DNA of 64,000 nt from Prunus persica (taxonomy: Eukaryota; Streptophyta; Magnoliopsida; Rosales; Rosaceae). The notes below the pieces were generated by a model. The model was given only the letters and a program-made list of their open reading frames with translations. It was not told where the DNA came from and searched no databases. The stretch's first letter is position 1. The number at the start of each line of letters is the position of its first letter. The translations under genes and the position numbers were made by a program. The stretch lies in assembly GCF_000346465.2 (NCBI RefSeq), contig NC_034014.1:7131079-7195078 (forward strand), given 5' to 3'. Shown here piece after piece: positions 22,585 to 32,848 of the stretch.

Positions 22585-23590
22585 ATGGTGGGTTGATCCT
22601 GCTTTGGCTGTTCAAATCTGAAACTGGGTACAACAGCAGGGGACCCCATTTTCGGGATGGCAGGGTGCCAGCGGCCTATGCAGCAGCAGCGGGAGGTCAT
22701 ATGTACAGTATATTTTTGTTTCGACATGGGATCAGATGGTAGGTTGTGTTATGGTTATTTGCTGTTTACTTATTGTTACTCATTGTTTATTATTTAAGTT
22801 TTTTTTTTTTTTTATCTTTGGTTTCGTTCTGATACTGATAATGGGATTTTCCCAAAATCCAAAATATTTCTAGTTTCGTTGCTGGCTGGAATCATTCTTA
22901 ATGTGGTATCTTTCATTTGATGAATCTGGACCCGTTACCTATAAATTGGTTAGGTATTGTTATTCTATACATATCTACCGCAGTTTTGATGATCAGTGCA
23001 GTGCCTTTTCTCGCCCATGATATTATTTTTCTTATTAGCAGGCAAAGTGATTGAATATGTTGTCTTCCTTCTGGGTTTGGTGATTCAGAAATCTCACGCA
23101 TGTGAATTAACATTCATAAACAATTCTGACAGCAACTCTAAAGCACCGAAGTAACTTAAGGGTTATCTACGCGCATAAAAGAATGGGTTTTTTGGGTAGA
23201 AAAGATTGTTCAAGGTTAAGGGTAACATTTCAATGTTTAAAAATTAAATCCCACCGAATGAAAAAATGTTTAAAAATTAGATGCGAATATAAAAAATTGA
23301 AAAGAAAAGAAAAAATTAGATGCACAAATTCAAATGGCTTATATGCAAGGTAGTTAAGTCCTTCAGGGGTGTTTTTGTCCAATTATTTTGGGGAAGCCTT
23401 GTAACTCTCCTAACCATTGTGTCATACTTCTTCCCTGTGTATCTCTCTTATGACATGGCTAATCACGAAATAAAAGAGAGGTTATGAAACAAATTGAAGT
23501 TTTTGTCCCAATTTAGAGGGCCCGACTTTATAAATAATAGTGAAGTTTATTTTTTTTTTTCTTTTCCACTTTATGTGTTTACTTATAAGC
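22585..23590 (+). other. SAPS gene 3' UTR and downstream spacer
   Basis: The first 300-350 bases are GC-richer and include a CAG-rich patch (GCAGCAGCAGCGGGAGG, near 22680), consistent with 3' UTR. After about 23150 the DNA is AT-rich and empty. Confidence 0.5.
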
Positions 23591-24123
23591 CTAGTTAGTA
23601 AAATACGGAACGAAAAGTACGAATAAAATATGTACGTATTTTATTCGGTAAAATTTTGGCAAGATACAACTGAAAAGTGTATATAATATTTTAATATAAT
23701 ATATTTAAATATAATATGTATATAATACGTGAATTTTGTCTGTATTATTCAAAATTTTGTAAAAAAACACTTGTATTAAACGTGAAAAATACGTATGTAC
23801 GTATATAATACATGCATTTTGCGTTTGTTTTTTTTTTTTAAAATGTGTATTTTATGGAGTCTTTAAGACATATACGAAAAAATGAAAGTATTATTGAAAA
23901 ATAAGTACATGCTAGTATAATACAAGTATTAAATGGAAAAATGCTAAATTCTTTATATGGGTAATAATTCTAAAAAAGTAAAAAATCAAAATGGGATAAT
24001 AGAGCTTCGGGTAATGGCCTAATAATACTAAATAATGCTCTAAAATATTCCTACTGATAAAAGAAAAATTGTGAAATTTTTTATGTAAAATATATATAGT
24101 ATAGCCGCGTGGCTATACTATTT
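23591..24123 (+). repeat. Uncharacterised repeat element, short copy with one TATAGCCG palindrome
   Basis: It begins CTAGTTAGTAAAATACGGAA and ends with the palindrome AGTATAGCCGCGTGGCTATACT (split here: AGTATAGCCGCG / TGGCTATACT, 24099-24120). The same terminus and the interior phrases TTATATGGGTAATAA, GGGTAATGGCCTAATA and AATGCTCTAAA occur in reverse complement at 61600-61814, beside the large palindrome array. It has no coding capacity. It sits directly upstream of the UBL5 leader, so it may contribute to that promoter. Confidence 0.7.
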
Positions 24124-24419
24124 ATATTTTTCCGTTTAGTAAGAAGAACAGTATTGTTACTCTGTAATCCGATACAACAAGGGCCTGCTGTGCTGACGTG
24201 AACATGGTATTACAAGTATTTTGCTCAGCCCAAGGCGAAAAGACGAAGATACCCTCAGTAGGACATTGTAGCACGTTCGAGAGAGGCCCAACTTCCTCAT
24301 ATTTCAGTTGTTTAGCGCCTCTGCAAGTCCATAGACAACCAATCCAGAGAAACTCGGGATAGGGGTCAGGGGCCTTAGGGCTTGAAACCTTGCAGAAGAA
24401 GAAGAAGAAGAAGAAGAAG

Positions 24420-24641
24420 ATGATCGAGGTGGTGCTGAACGACAGGCTGGGAAAGAAGGTTCGGGTGAAATGCAACGAGGACGACACCATAGGCGACCTG
24501 AAGAAGCTGGTGGCGGCCCAGACGGGGACCCGAGCCGATAAGATCCGAATCCAAAAGTGGTACAACATTTACAAGGATCACATCACTCTCAAGGATTACG
24601 AAATCCACGACGGCATGGGCCTCGAACTCTACTACAACTGA
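24420..24641 (+). CDS. UBL5: Ubiquitin-like protein 5 (UBL5/Hub1)
   Basis: A single 222-bp exon encodes 73 aa. Seen: [58 protein letters not shown] and the ending MGLELYYN. The length, the tyrosine pair near the end and the lack of a C-terminal di-glycine are diagnostic of UBL5/Hub1. This ubiquitin-like protein binds non-covalently to splicing factors (Snu66/SART1 class) and modulates pre-mRNA splicing; in several organisms it also acts in mitochondrial stress signalling. The start is the ATG at 24420, right after a (GAA)n leader tract (24395-24419). The longer in-frame start at 24390 would only add a lysine run from the repeat. The gene is more GC-rich than its surroundings. Confidence 0.97.
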   Translation: MIEVVLNDRLGKKVRVKCNEDDTIGDLKKLVAAQTGTRADKIRIQKWYNIYKDHITLKDYEIHDGMGLELYYN

Positions 24642-25979
24642 AACTCATCAATTCAATTCTACCTACCTACGTACGTCGTCGTTTCTTTTCTTTGCTTAAG
24701 AGCCTTGGCAATTAATTAATTAACTAATTATGTCATTGCCTGCATGTTAATTGTTAATTGTCAATTGTTGGGTAATTAATTTGATGGCTAATTGTTGTTG
24801 GGCAGCAATCAGATATTGCTTGTTCTGTTTTGTCTTTGCAGATTGTGGGTTGTGTTTTTCATTTTATGATATGATCTGCTTCTTCAAGACTGCATATGTT
24901 ATGCATTGTGTTTTGTGGAAAACATTTTAAGAAATAAATGATTTGATTGCTCAGAAGATAATTCTATATGTCTACGCCTCAGTAAACATGCCACTAGTTT
25001 AGAGGGACGTAAAGATGCAATGCAAAATGCTTTGGAACCCAACTCTGTTGTTTTAACTTTTTTTTTTTTTTTTTTTTTTTTCTCTCTCAACACTTTCACT
25101 TGCAAGTGATTAAACCCAATGTGAACGAGTTGAGTAAAGAGTTTGGGGCCTGTATGTTTATGGGCATTGATCGTCGTATCGTAAACATTTGGACATCGGA
25201 AATTTCAAAGCTCTGCATTGTTTCTTACATTGATGATGAGCGCGCTCATCAACATGGTCTAGACAGAGAGATGAATTTCTGTTAAAATACAGGTTTTGTT
25301 CAAATAATGTTGATTTGAACTTATACAAATCATCAACTGCTCATGATATTGTGGACAAATTTAATGCAGTTGTTTCCTGTGTCCACCAGAGTCCAGCTGA
25401 GAATATATGTTGTTTGCGACTTCTAGCTTTTGCTCCCATTGTTGGCAAAGACGTGTGAAGTGACGTGAGGAAAAAAATATTTATGAATTCATTGTCTCAA
25501 ATCTCAACAGATCAACAGGGAAAAAAAACGAGAAACCTTGGCAAACAAGGAAAGACAGAAAGAAATTGCAAAGTTCTGTGTGAATGCAAGAATAGGTTTT
25601 CTGTTGTATAGGCGAACCAATTTAATGGGAGGTCGTATTTAATGTTGCAAGTTAGAATTGGGAGTTTACTGGTTTTAGATCCCAAAGAAAAGAAGAAAAA
25701 AAAAAACAAAAAAACAAAAAGGCATCTTGTGGGTTTCGATGGGAAAATCTGAGTGCATCTGTTCTGTTTCTGTTTTCTCTCTGGTCTCGCTTCATGTCTC
25801 TGTTCAGTGTAACATCTTGTCTTGTCTTTGCTAATCCGTCCCGTATTTGGTGCTCTTCAATTCTGTCATCTCTCCTTTTTTACTTTCTATTTTCCGTTTG
25901 ATTTGAGTGACACAAATTTAACATGAAAACTTGTGTCAGTTGGCATATTATCCTGGTGTTTCATGACACAAACTTAATT
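24642..25979. other. UBL5 3' flank and intergenic DNA
   Basis: A probable 3' UTR comes first. A pure T run of about 24 lies at 25059-25082, with AT-rich DNA beyond. No gene is supported; short open frames have no recognisable content. Confidence 0.5.
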
Positions 25980-27078
25980 GAAAAAAAACAATGAAGTAAT
26001 GTCAACTGCAAATGTTTGAATTTGGATGGTGGATGGTCGGATCAGCCACGCTTTTTGTTTTGGACTGAAAATCTGAAGAATCTGAAACCCTGGAGGCTTC
26101 CATTACCTTCACCACCGTGCGGAAAGGATAAAAGGATGCATGGTTTTACCATTATGCTATTATATATTTAAGGACTCTCATACTTTTGTACTTTGTGGGC
26201 TCAGTATCATTTCGGAACCCTTATAGGGCTATGGTTTAGGGCCTTTTTTTTTTTTGGTTTTGTTTTGCCTTCTTCTTCTTCTTCTTCTTCTTTTTAGGTA
26301 TGACAGGAGGGCCTGCCCTAGGAAAAAAACTTTCTTATAACGGGATAGCATTGTTTTGTTATTCCCAGCTAATAACACAATGACACATGGAAAATTGATC
26401 TTACGTGTCATTGTGTTATTGATCGGGATAGCAAAACATGTAATCCCCATTGCATGAGGGTTTCTCTCATGCGCTAAGGTTTGCCATTTGCAAAGAAAAT
26501 TGGCCAATTCGGCCAAACTAGAACGATCGTACCGATTTGGTATGTTTTATTTTTTTGTTGGAATTTCGATAGTAAAGTCGTACATGAATCATGATCAACT
26601 CAACAAGTTTCGTTCACGATTTTGAATTTCCGAATCGAAGGTTTAACTAAATTGAATCAGCTTGCATTACTTTCCTTTTTTGATTCGAAAAACTCACATT
26701 TTCTACTCGGCATAAGCCTATTCATTTGGCCCAAAACTTACCATAGTCCTCCTCACACCACATTTTTATCATTTTAACTTACTAATCTTACATTTTGTCT
26801 CCTTCAATTAGCCACAACCTACAAAATTCTCTATGTCAAGTCTCTCTTAAAGTCCTCTCTCCCTTCGACATCCATAGATGCTCTCAAGATCTTGTTGTCA
26901 AATGTCACCATCGTCACTAAATCTTGTCATCATTCTCATTCGAACTCACCAAAATCGACTGCATTGAACTATTGATTTGGTGAGTTGACTGTGGTCAATG
27001 GACGAGTAATGGGTTGGTGTCGGTCCCATATATATTCTTGCACTGACTTAGTCGGTTTAGTGAACGATCTCAACCGAC
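25980..27078. repeat. Tandem segmental duplication, copy 1
   Basis: This block aligns co-linearly with 27545-28915. Shared phrases include AACAATGAAGTAATGT, TTTTGGACTGAAAATCTGAA, CACCGTGCGGAAAGGATAAA, CTAGAACGAT plus GCCGATTTGGTATG, TCCTCTCTCCCTT, and GGGTTGGTGTCGGTCCCATA. No intact gene is present in either copy. Divergence by eye is substantial (roughly one difference per 6-10 bases), so the duplication is old. Confidence 0.8.
26338..26450. repeat. Foldback MITE (GGGATAGCATTGTTTTG family), copy 1
   Basis: Outer arms GGGATAGCATTGTTTTGTTA and GATCGGGATAGCAAAACATG, and inner arms TAATAACACAATGACAC / GTGTCATTGTGTTATT, form a long hairpin. Related copies lie at about 28177-28290 and 51291-51400. 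Confidence 0.65.
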
Positions 27079-27097
27079 TAAGTCAGTGCAAGAATAT
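27032..27097. repeat. Perfect 26-bp inverted repeat with 14-nt loop
   Basis: Left arm 27032-27057 and right arm 27072-27097 are exact reverse complements (core CTTGCACTGACTTAGTCGG). The duplicate copy at 28868-28893 has only the left arm, so the right arm arose after or at the duplication. Confidence 0.9.
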
Positions 27098-27714
27098 TTA
27101 ATTTTTTTCTGTTCCTATTTTTGTTTCTTTGTTTCTTTGATAGAATATTTATTTTTAATGAAATATATTGGATTTAACTTGAAACATTAGTTTAGAGCAT
27201 TTGGATACAAATATTTAATTTATTTTATAATTAAAATAATTTTTAGGGTGTGATGGAAACGTATTTAATACTAAAAAAAAAATTATAAGTGAAAGTGAAA
27301 TTTCTTTTCCTTTTATCAAACACTTTAACAAAAAAACCATTTCAACATAATGCCTTTTTTAGTCATTATACACAGCTCACAATACTTTCACAAAAAAAAT
27401 TTATCAAACACTTAGAAACTGATTATTGCACCAACATCACTTTTAACAAAAAAATTTACCAAATGTCAAACTACTTTTTCTTATAGCAAATCTGACAGCG
27501 ATTATTTTTACAGCACATCAATATCAAACTGACTCTTGATTGAAGAAGACAATGAAGTAATGTAAACTGCAAAAAGGTTCTATTATGTTTGAATTTTGGA
27601 TAGTGGATGGATAGCCACTCTTTCTGTTTTGGACTGAAAATCTGAAAGCTTCCATTACCTTCACCACCGTGCGGAAAGGATAAAAGGATACATGGTTTTA
27701 CCATTATGCTATTA

Positions 27715-28006
27715 TCTATATATATATAAAGTAAAAGGCAGAGAATGATGAAACATTCAAAATACCAAAAAATACCCTTGGTTAATGTAAACATTAAGAA
27801 TTGAAATTATTAATTAAATGAGGATAATATGGTAAATTCACACTTTTTTATATTAAAAAAATAAAAAAAGAAAAAGAAAAATAAGATAATGGATCCTATT
27901 TTTATGGAACACAACTACCCATTATCTTTTTTAATTCTTAAATAAATTTAACTTTTTTTAAAAAAAAAACCTCTCTCAGGCGCGGAAGAGCATGCGGAGA
28001 GGCTAG
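27715..28006 (+). mobile_element. Non-autonomous Helitron, copy 1
   Basis: The element starts TCTATATATATATAAAG and ends in CTAG (28003-28006), preceded by a GC-rich hairpin region (CTCAGGCGCGGAAGAGCATG, then GCGGAGAGG). It lies between A (27714) and T (28007), as Helitrons do, with no duplication. The duplicate copy 1 at about 26160 preserves the empty site (CTATTATATATTTAAGG). It is 292 bp, with no coding. Confidence 0.92.
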
Positions 28007-28176
28007 TAATATATTTAAGGACTCTCATACTTTGTACTTTGTGGGCTCATTTTCATTTCAAAACCTCTATAGGTCTATACTACACATTCCGGCCCCTTTT
28101 TTCTTTCTTTTTTTGGGGGTTTAATAGGGCCTTGTGCGAGGATTTTTTTTTTCTTCTTTTTCTTGTAACAAGAGTA

Positions 28177-28290
28177 TCATTGTTTTGCTATTTTTGATTA
28201 ATAATACAATGATAAGTGAAAAAGTTATCATACGTTTCATTATGTTATTGATCGGGGATAGCAAAAAGTATTATCCCCGTTGCATGAGAG
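28177..28290. repeat. Foldback MITE (GGGATAGCATTGTTTTG family), copy 2
   Basis: It aligns with 26338-26450 (ATCATTGTTTTGCTATT ... GGGGATAGCAAAAAGTATTA) as part of the segmental duplication. Confidence 0.55.
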
Positions 28291-28915
28291 TTTCTCTCCT
28301 GCGCTAGAGTCCGACATTTGCAACAAAAAATTGGCCAATCCGGCCGAACTAGAACGATGGTGCCGATTTGGTATGTTTTATTCTTTTGTTGGAATTTCGA
28401 TGGTAAAGCCAAATAAGATCAACTCAGCCAGTTTTGTTCACGGTTTTGAACTTACAAATCGGTGGTTTAACCAAACTAAACCGGCATATATTACTCTCTT
28501 TTTTGCTTTGAAAAACTCACATTTTTCACTCGGCACAAGCCTATTAGTTCGGCTCAAAACTCACTATAGTCCTCCTCACACCACATTTTTGTCATTTTAA
28601 CTTATTAATCTTTTTACCTTTCGTCTCCTTCAATTAGTCACAACGAAAATAAATTCTCTTTGTCACGTCTCTCTTGAAGTCCTCTCTCCCTTTGTCATCC
28701 ATAGATGCTCTCAAGATCTCGTTGTCATGTCACCATCCTCGTCATCATCGTCACTAAATCTCGTCATCGTTTTCATTCGAACTCACCAAAATTGACCCGC
28801 ACTGAACCATTGATTTGGTGAGCCGACTGTGGTCGGTGAACAAGTAGTGGGTTGGTGTCGGTCCCATATATATTCTTGCAATGACTTAGTCGGTTTAGTG
28901 GACAATCTCAGCCAC

Positions 28916-29351
28916 TTGATCTGATGAACCAAACCGTGTTGAGCCCTATTATATACTATCAACTCAAATTACTTAAATTCTTTTGTGCATTATTCTTCTT
29001 AATCAATATTTTGTGATTTAGACATAAATGACAGGCAGGTCCAATATCTTGTGGTTTGAGAAAAGATGGGCTACCGAACAAAATATCTATAATTCATGTC
29101 GAATTATGATTTATCTACTTCTCCATATGTTGTAATCAATCAAACATTGGTTATGTCGTTGTCCTTGTTGCGCACATATAGCTCATGCACAGTTGCCACT
29201 TGTTGCGCAGATAAGCACCTAAGTCTATCCATTTATTTTTCTTTCAGTGCTTTCCAAGCTGGACCGCTTAAGAATTATGCTTACAACATTAGCTAAGTAA
29301 TGCTTTAAAGAATATTAAAAAGAACCGGAAAATAATAATAATACAAAGATT
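28916..29351. other. Intergenic, no gene seen
   Basis: AT-rich DNA without recognisable coding or repeat structure. Confidence 0.4.
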
Positions 29352-29655
29352 GGAGGGGCAACAATCACGGCTGCTAAAGGTGTTCCCATGCGTTATGCTT
29401 TAGTTCATGTTCTTGATCATGAATGGCGAAATCTGATTGTAGAAGGGGACTCCAAATTGATAATTGACTGTGTCCAAGGACATTTGGCAGATTTACTCTG
29501 ATGGTGCTTCCATTTGATTTCAACATGTTTTCATAGAGACGCTGTCTTTCTTCCCTTATCAGTTGTATTGTATCTCCTTTTTATTTTGACCTCTTTCGGC
29601 TCGCTTGTCTTAGGGGTTTTGTTTTGTAATTTTCTTTTTCGCATAAAAAAAAAAC
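29352..29655 (+). mobile_element. 3' end of a non-LTR retrotransposon (RNase H-like domain fragment) with poly(A)
   Basis: The frame 29352-29501 reads GATITAAKGVPMRYALVHVL, then LIVEGDSKLIIDCVQGHLAD before TGA. VEGDSKLIIDCVQG is the hallmark of the plant RNase H-like (RVT_3) domain found at the end of LINEs and related genes. About 145 bases of 3' UTR and a run of 10 A at about 29646-29655 follow. Everything upstream of the RNase H tail is missing, as in 5'-truncated LINE insertions. A possible short duplication (CAAAGAT, 29344-29350 and 29658-29664) flanks it. Confidence 0.75.
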
Positions 29656-29664
29656 CAAAGATGA

Positions 29665-31085
29665 TATAGTTATAAGACTGTAGTATTATTATTTTTAAAG
29701 TTTACAATATCTTTTGTTGAGTGTTTTTTTTGTGTGCAGATATTATGTTGTTGATATGTTAATGATCCATTAAGACACTTTCCTATCCCAATGCGAGAAA
29801 CTCGGATCCCGTAATATACGGAATTTGGAACTGAAAAACGTAGAGCAAAAAACTGAGAGAGGAAAATATGAATTTATTGTAAACATGTTTATGTCTTTGC
29901 ACAATTCACTCCTTCTTTGGCTCTTTCCCCAATCCTTTCTTTGACCATTTGACTATTTGACTTTCCCTTCACTTTTTATTTTGGAACATGAAGTTGAGAA
30001 AGATGCATTGAAATGTTAGCAAAAAAAAAAAAAAAATTATTATAGTTTTTTAAGCATGTTGTTAAAAATTTTTATTGTGTTTTACTTTAATCTAATCTAA
30101 ATTATGAAAGAAGAAGATTCAAATTTGAGTGCAGAATGAGAAGCACATTCACTCTAACCAATTTGAGTAGCTTATCCCTGCAGGTTTTCAAAGTAACATG
30201 ATCATATTTTTAAATTGCCATGTTCTCTATAATCTTTGTTTATTAGATTCATGGCCAAGCCATTATCTGTAGTAGAAATAAGTGATGTAGAAGATCAAAA
30301 GATGGAGAAAGACCATACAAAAACCTTTTAAAGAAAGATAACCCAAAAATCTAAATTCAAGTAAATGATTAAGAAAGAAAATGGTGTGGCTCTCATAATA
30401 ATTGTATTGTTAATAAACTTGAAAAATAGAGTAACATCACAATTTCCAATCCCACAGTCCTCCATGGTCTTTACTGGCTAACATGAACATTTCTAATTTC
30501 AAAGCAAAACAAGTAATATCAATTTCCCTAATTAATTGTCACTAATTAACCCCAAATTAACAAATAGGCACTTGGGTTTGAGTGTACTTAGTTTGAACCA
30601 AAACGCATCGTTTTCAGTGATTAACAAGTTAAAACAACAAGAAGTGGACTAGGTGGAGTCAAATCCCAATCCCAATCCCAAATCCCTAATCTCTAAACCC
30701 AATCCACCACCAAAATCAACTGTTTAGACCGCAAATAAAAATAAAAAATAAAAAAAGGCCCGGCCATCAAAAAGGCGACACTAGTGTTGGACCGCACGTG
30801 ACTCCTGATGTCATCAGGCCTTCCTTAATTGTCATTTGGGCCCACGCCACGTGTGTGTTTGCTTTGGGCTGGGAAATCCAATTTTTTAATTTGGTTTTTG
30901 TACTTAATTTTTGTTGGGATTTAAAAAATAATAACAATAAAGAAAAATTGTGGTCTAGTGTTTGAAAAATTCAACCTGTGACTACTGACCAGACCCAAAT
31001 TGCAGGGCAGGGGGTTTCAGATCCCAAGCTCTGACGCCCAGGTTATGTCAATAAATTATATAAAATTTAATTTCTTTTAATTTCA
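29665..31085. other. Intergenic, no gene seen
   Basis: AT-rich DNA. A cluster of G-box-like ACGTG motifs lies at 30793-30858 (GCACGTGACTCCTGATGTCA, CCACGTGTGTG) but no coding region follows. Confidence 0.4.
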
Positions 31086-31087
31086 AT

Positions 31088-31200
31088 TATAAAAGGGTGG
31101 TGATTTCCCTACTCCAATTTTATCTACTTACGCTCTATTTTATAACTAAAAAAAGAGTGTAAGTAGATAAAATTGAAGTGGGGAAATCATTACCCTTATA
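31088..31200. repeat. Long near-perfect hairpin (foldback element)
   Basis: Arms 31088-31135 and 31155-31200 are inverted copies with a few mismatches (core CAATTTTATCTACTTAC / GTAAGTAGATAAAATTG), separated by a 19-nt loop. It may be a small foldback MITE or a small-RNA precursor. Confidence 0.8.
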
Positions 31201-32848
31201 AAATGGTCGAGAACATAATTTTGTTGCCCTCTCAACTGACTTTATTTTTTTATAAGCAAACTACAAAATTTGTATAGACCTCTTCATCACTCAATTGGAC
31301 ACTAATAGAATGTTTAATACCATTAGACCACTAATTGGAAATTATAACTTGTTTGGACCCCAAAAAATAAAAGATTATAACTTGTTAATTATATATATAT
31401 ATAATTATTCATCCAGATGTCCGCATGTTATTATCATGCTAATGTCATTGTAAACAGAAAAGAAAACAGAAAAGAAATCATAGAGGGATAATAAAAAATA
31501 CATAAATTCTGCACAATAATAACTATATATATAAATTTTTGAGCACACGAAGATCAAAGTTCCTAAAAATATTATAAAGCATGAGTCAAGGGTTCAATGT
31601 TTGGTGGAAGCTAAGTGGCAAATAGAAAATGTAAATTCAATGAAGTTTCATTTTCATGCAATTCTTCTACTATGTTGAAGTTGAAGGACAAAAGACAGTC
31701 TATGAAGCATAAAAAAGTTTTATTTTCTTTTCTTTGGACCATAAAAGGGCAAAAATGTAAGACACTTGGAATGGAATGGAAAAAAAAAAAACCAAAGAGT
31801 AGGACATGGGTACATTGTTTGCCAGTGCACATCCAACCACAGCAAAAGCCAATTCAATAAAGTAAAAAACAAAATGCTAATTTCATGAACCCAAAAGCCC
31901 TTCACCTTTTTCAATCATCTTAGATTCCATTTCACCATAAACATGTTTTTGACTTGTTTATGGGATTCTTTTTTTTTTTTTTTTTTTCTTCTGAATTTGT
32001 TCTTTTATTTGAGAATATGGGAGATATTTTTGTGTACTATTGGCAGCTAAGAGTGGAGGTATTAAAGTCTATCTGTCTCTATATACCATTTTGTTGGAAT
32101 CTACTTCACATGTAATTGGCTTCAAGCTTAACATGCATATCATGGAAGCCAACCAAGCACCTGGTTTTCTTAAAAACAAATCCCAACAACCAGTGGGTTT
32201 TTCATGTCTTTTAAGAATCCCAACAACCAGTGGGTTCATCATGATTTTTGTTTTGTTTTTCATTTTTAACTAAACCTACTTTGCACTATTTTCCTTTTCA
32301 ATTTTTTGATATGGTATTGTATGAATAATACTACAAAATTAGAGTGGTTCTTTTTTTTTTTTTTTGCCTGACACATGACATAAGGGTGCATGTTAATTTG
32401 GTGTCATCATTCATCTTACCATGAAGCCAACATAAAATTCTTCTAACTTCAATTGGGTTAATGAAGGTTGAACTGGCCATTGAACTTGGTCATTCTCTTA
32501 AATGCAAATATGTTTGTTGATTTTTCAAAAGCATGGAAATGCTGAAGATGTGTTTGAGTGAAATCTTCTTTGCATTTCCTAGAAACACTATGTAGGTGAG
32601 AACATGACCTCTGAGTCTTAAAAGAAAATAGATCACTTGCAGAGATGACAGGCATGCAAAATTTTCACCATAACATTGGGCTTTATTAATATTGAGTACA
32701 ACATGTACACTTAGCACGAGAAATATACCAAGATGACACAGTTAATAAGAGGAGTTCAATATCCCATTTCTCCTAAACTAGAAATTAAGCGAACAACTTC
32801 AACATTCATTCAGTATTCTTGGCATTTAGTCTCAAATGCCATACTAGA
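31201..32848. other. Intergenic DNA and ARF 3' region
   Basis: No gene is seen up to about 32650. The last 150-200 bases before 32849 are probably the 3' UTR of the minus-strand ARF gene. A short direct repeat (CAACCAGTGGGTT, 32188-32200 and 32223-32235) and several T-runs are present. Confidence 0.4.

Larger units (their letters stand above)
27545..28915. repeat. Tandem segmental duplication, copy 2, split by a Helitron
   Basis: Co-linear with 25980-27078, except for a 292-bp Helitron at 27715-28006. The DNA between the copies (27100-27540) is AT-rich and contains a MITE-like TTTATCAAACACTT repeat. Confidence 0.8.

Noticed and set aside
24122..24568. 148-codon minus-strand frame opposite UBL5
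   Set aside because: It is antisense to a firmly identified gene; its F-rich run comes from the (GAA)n tract.
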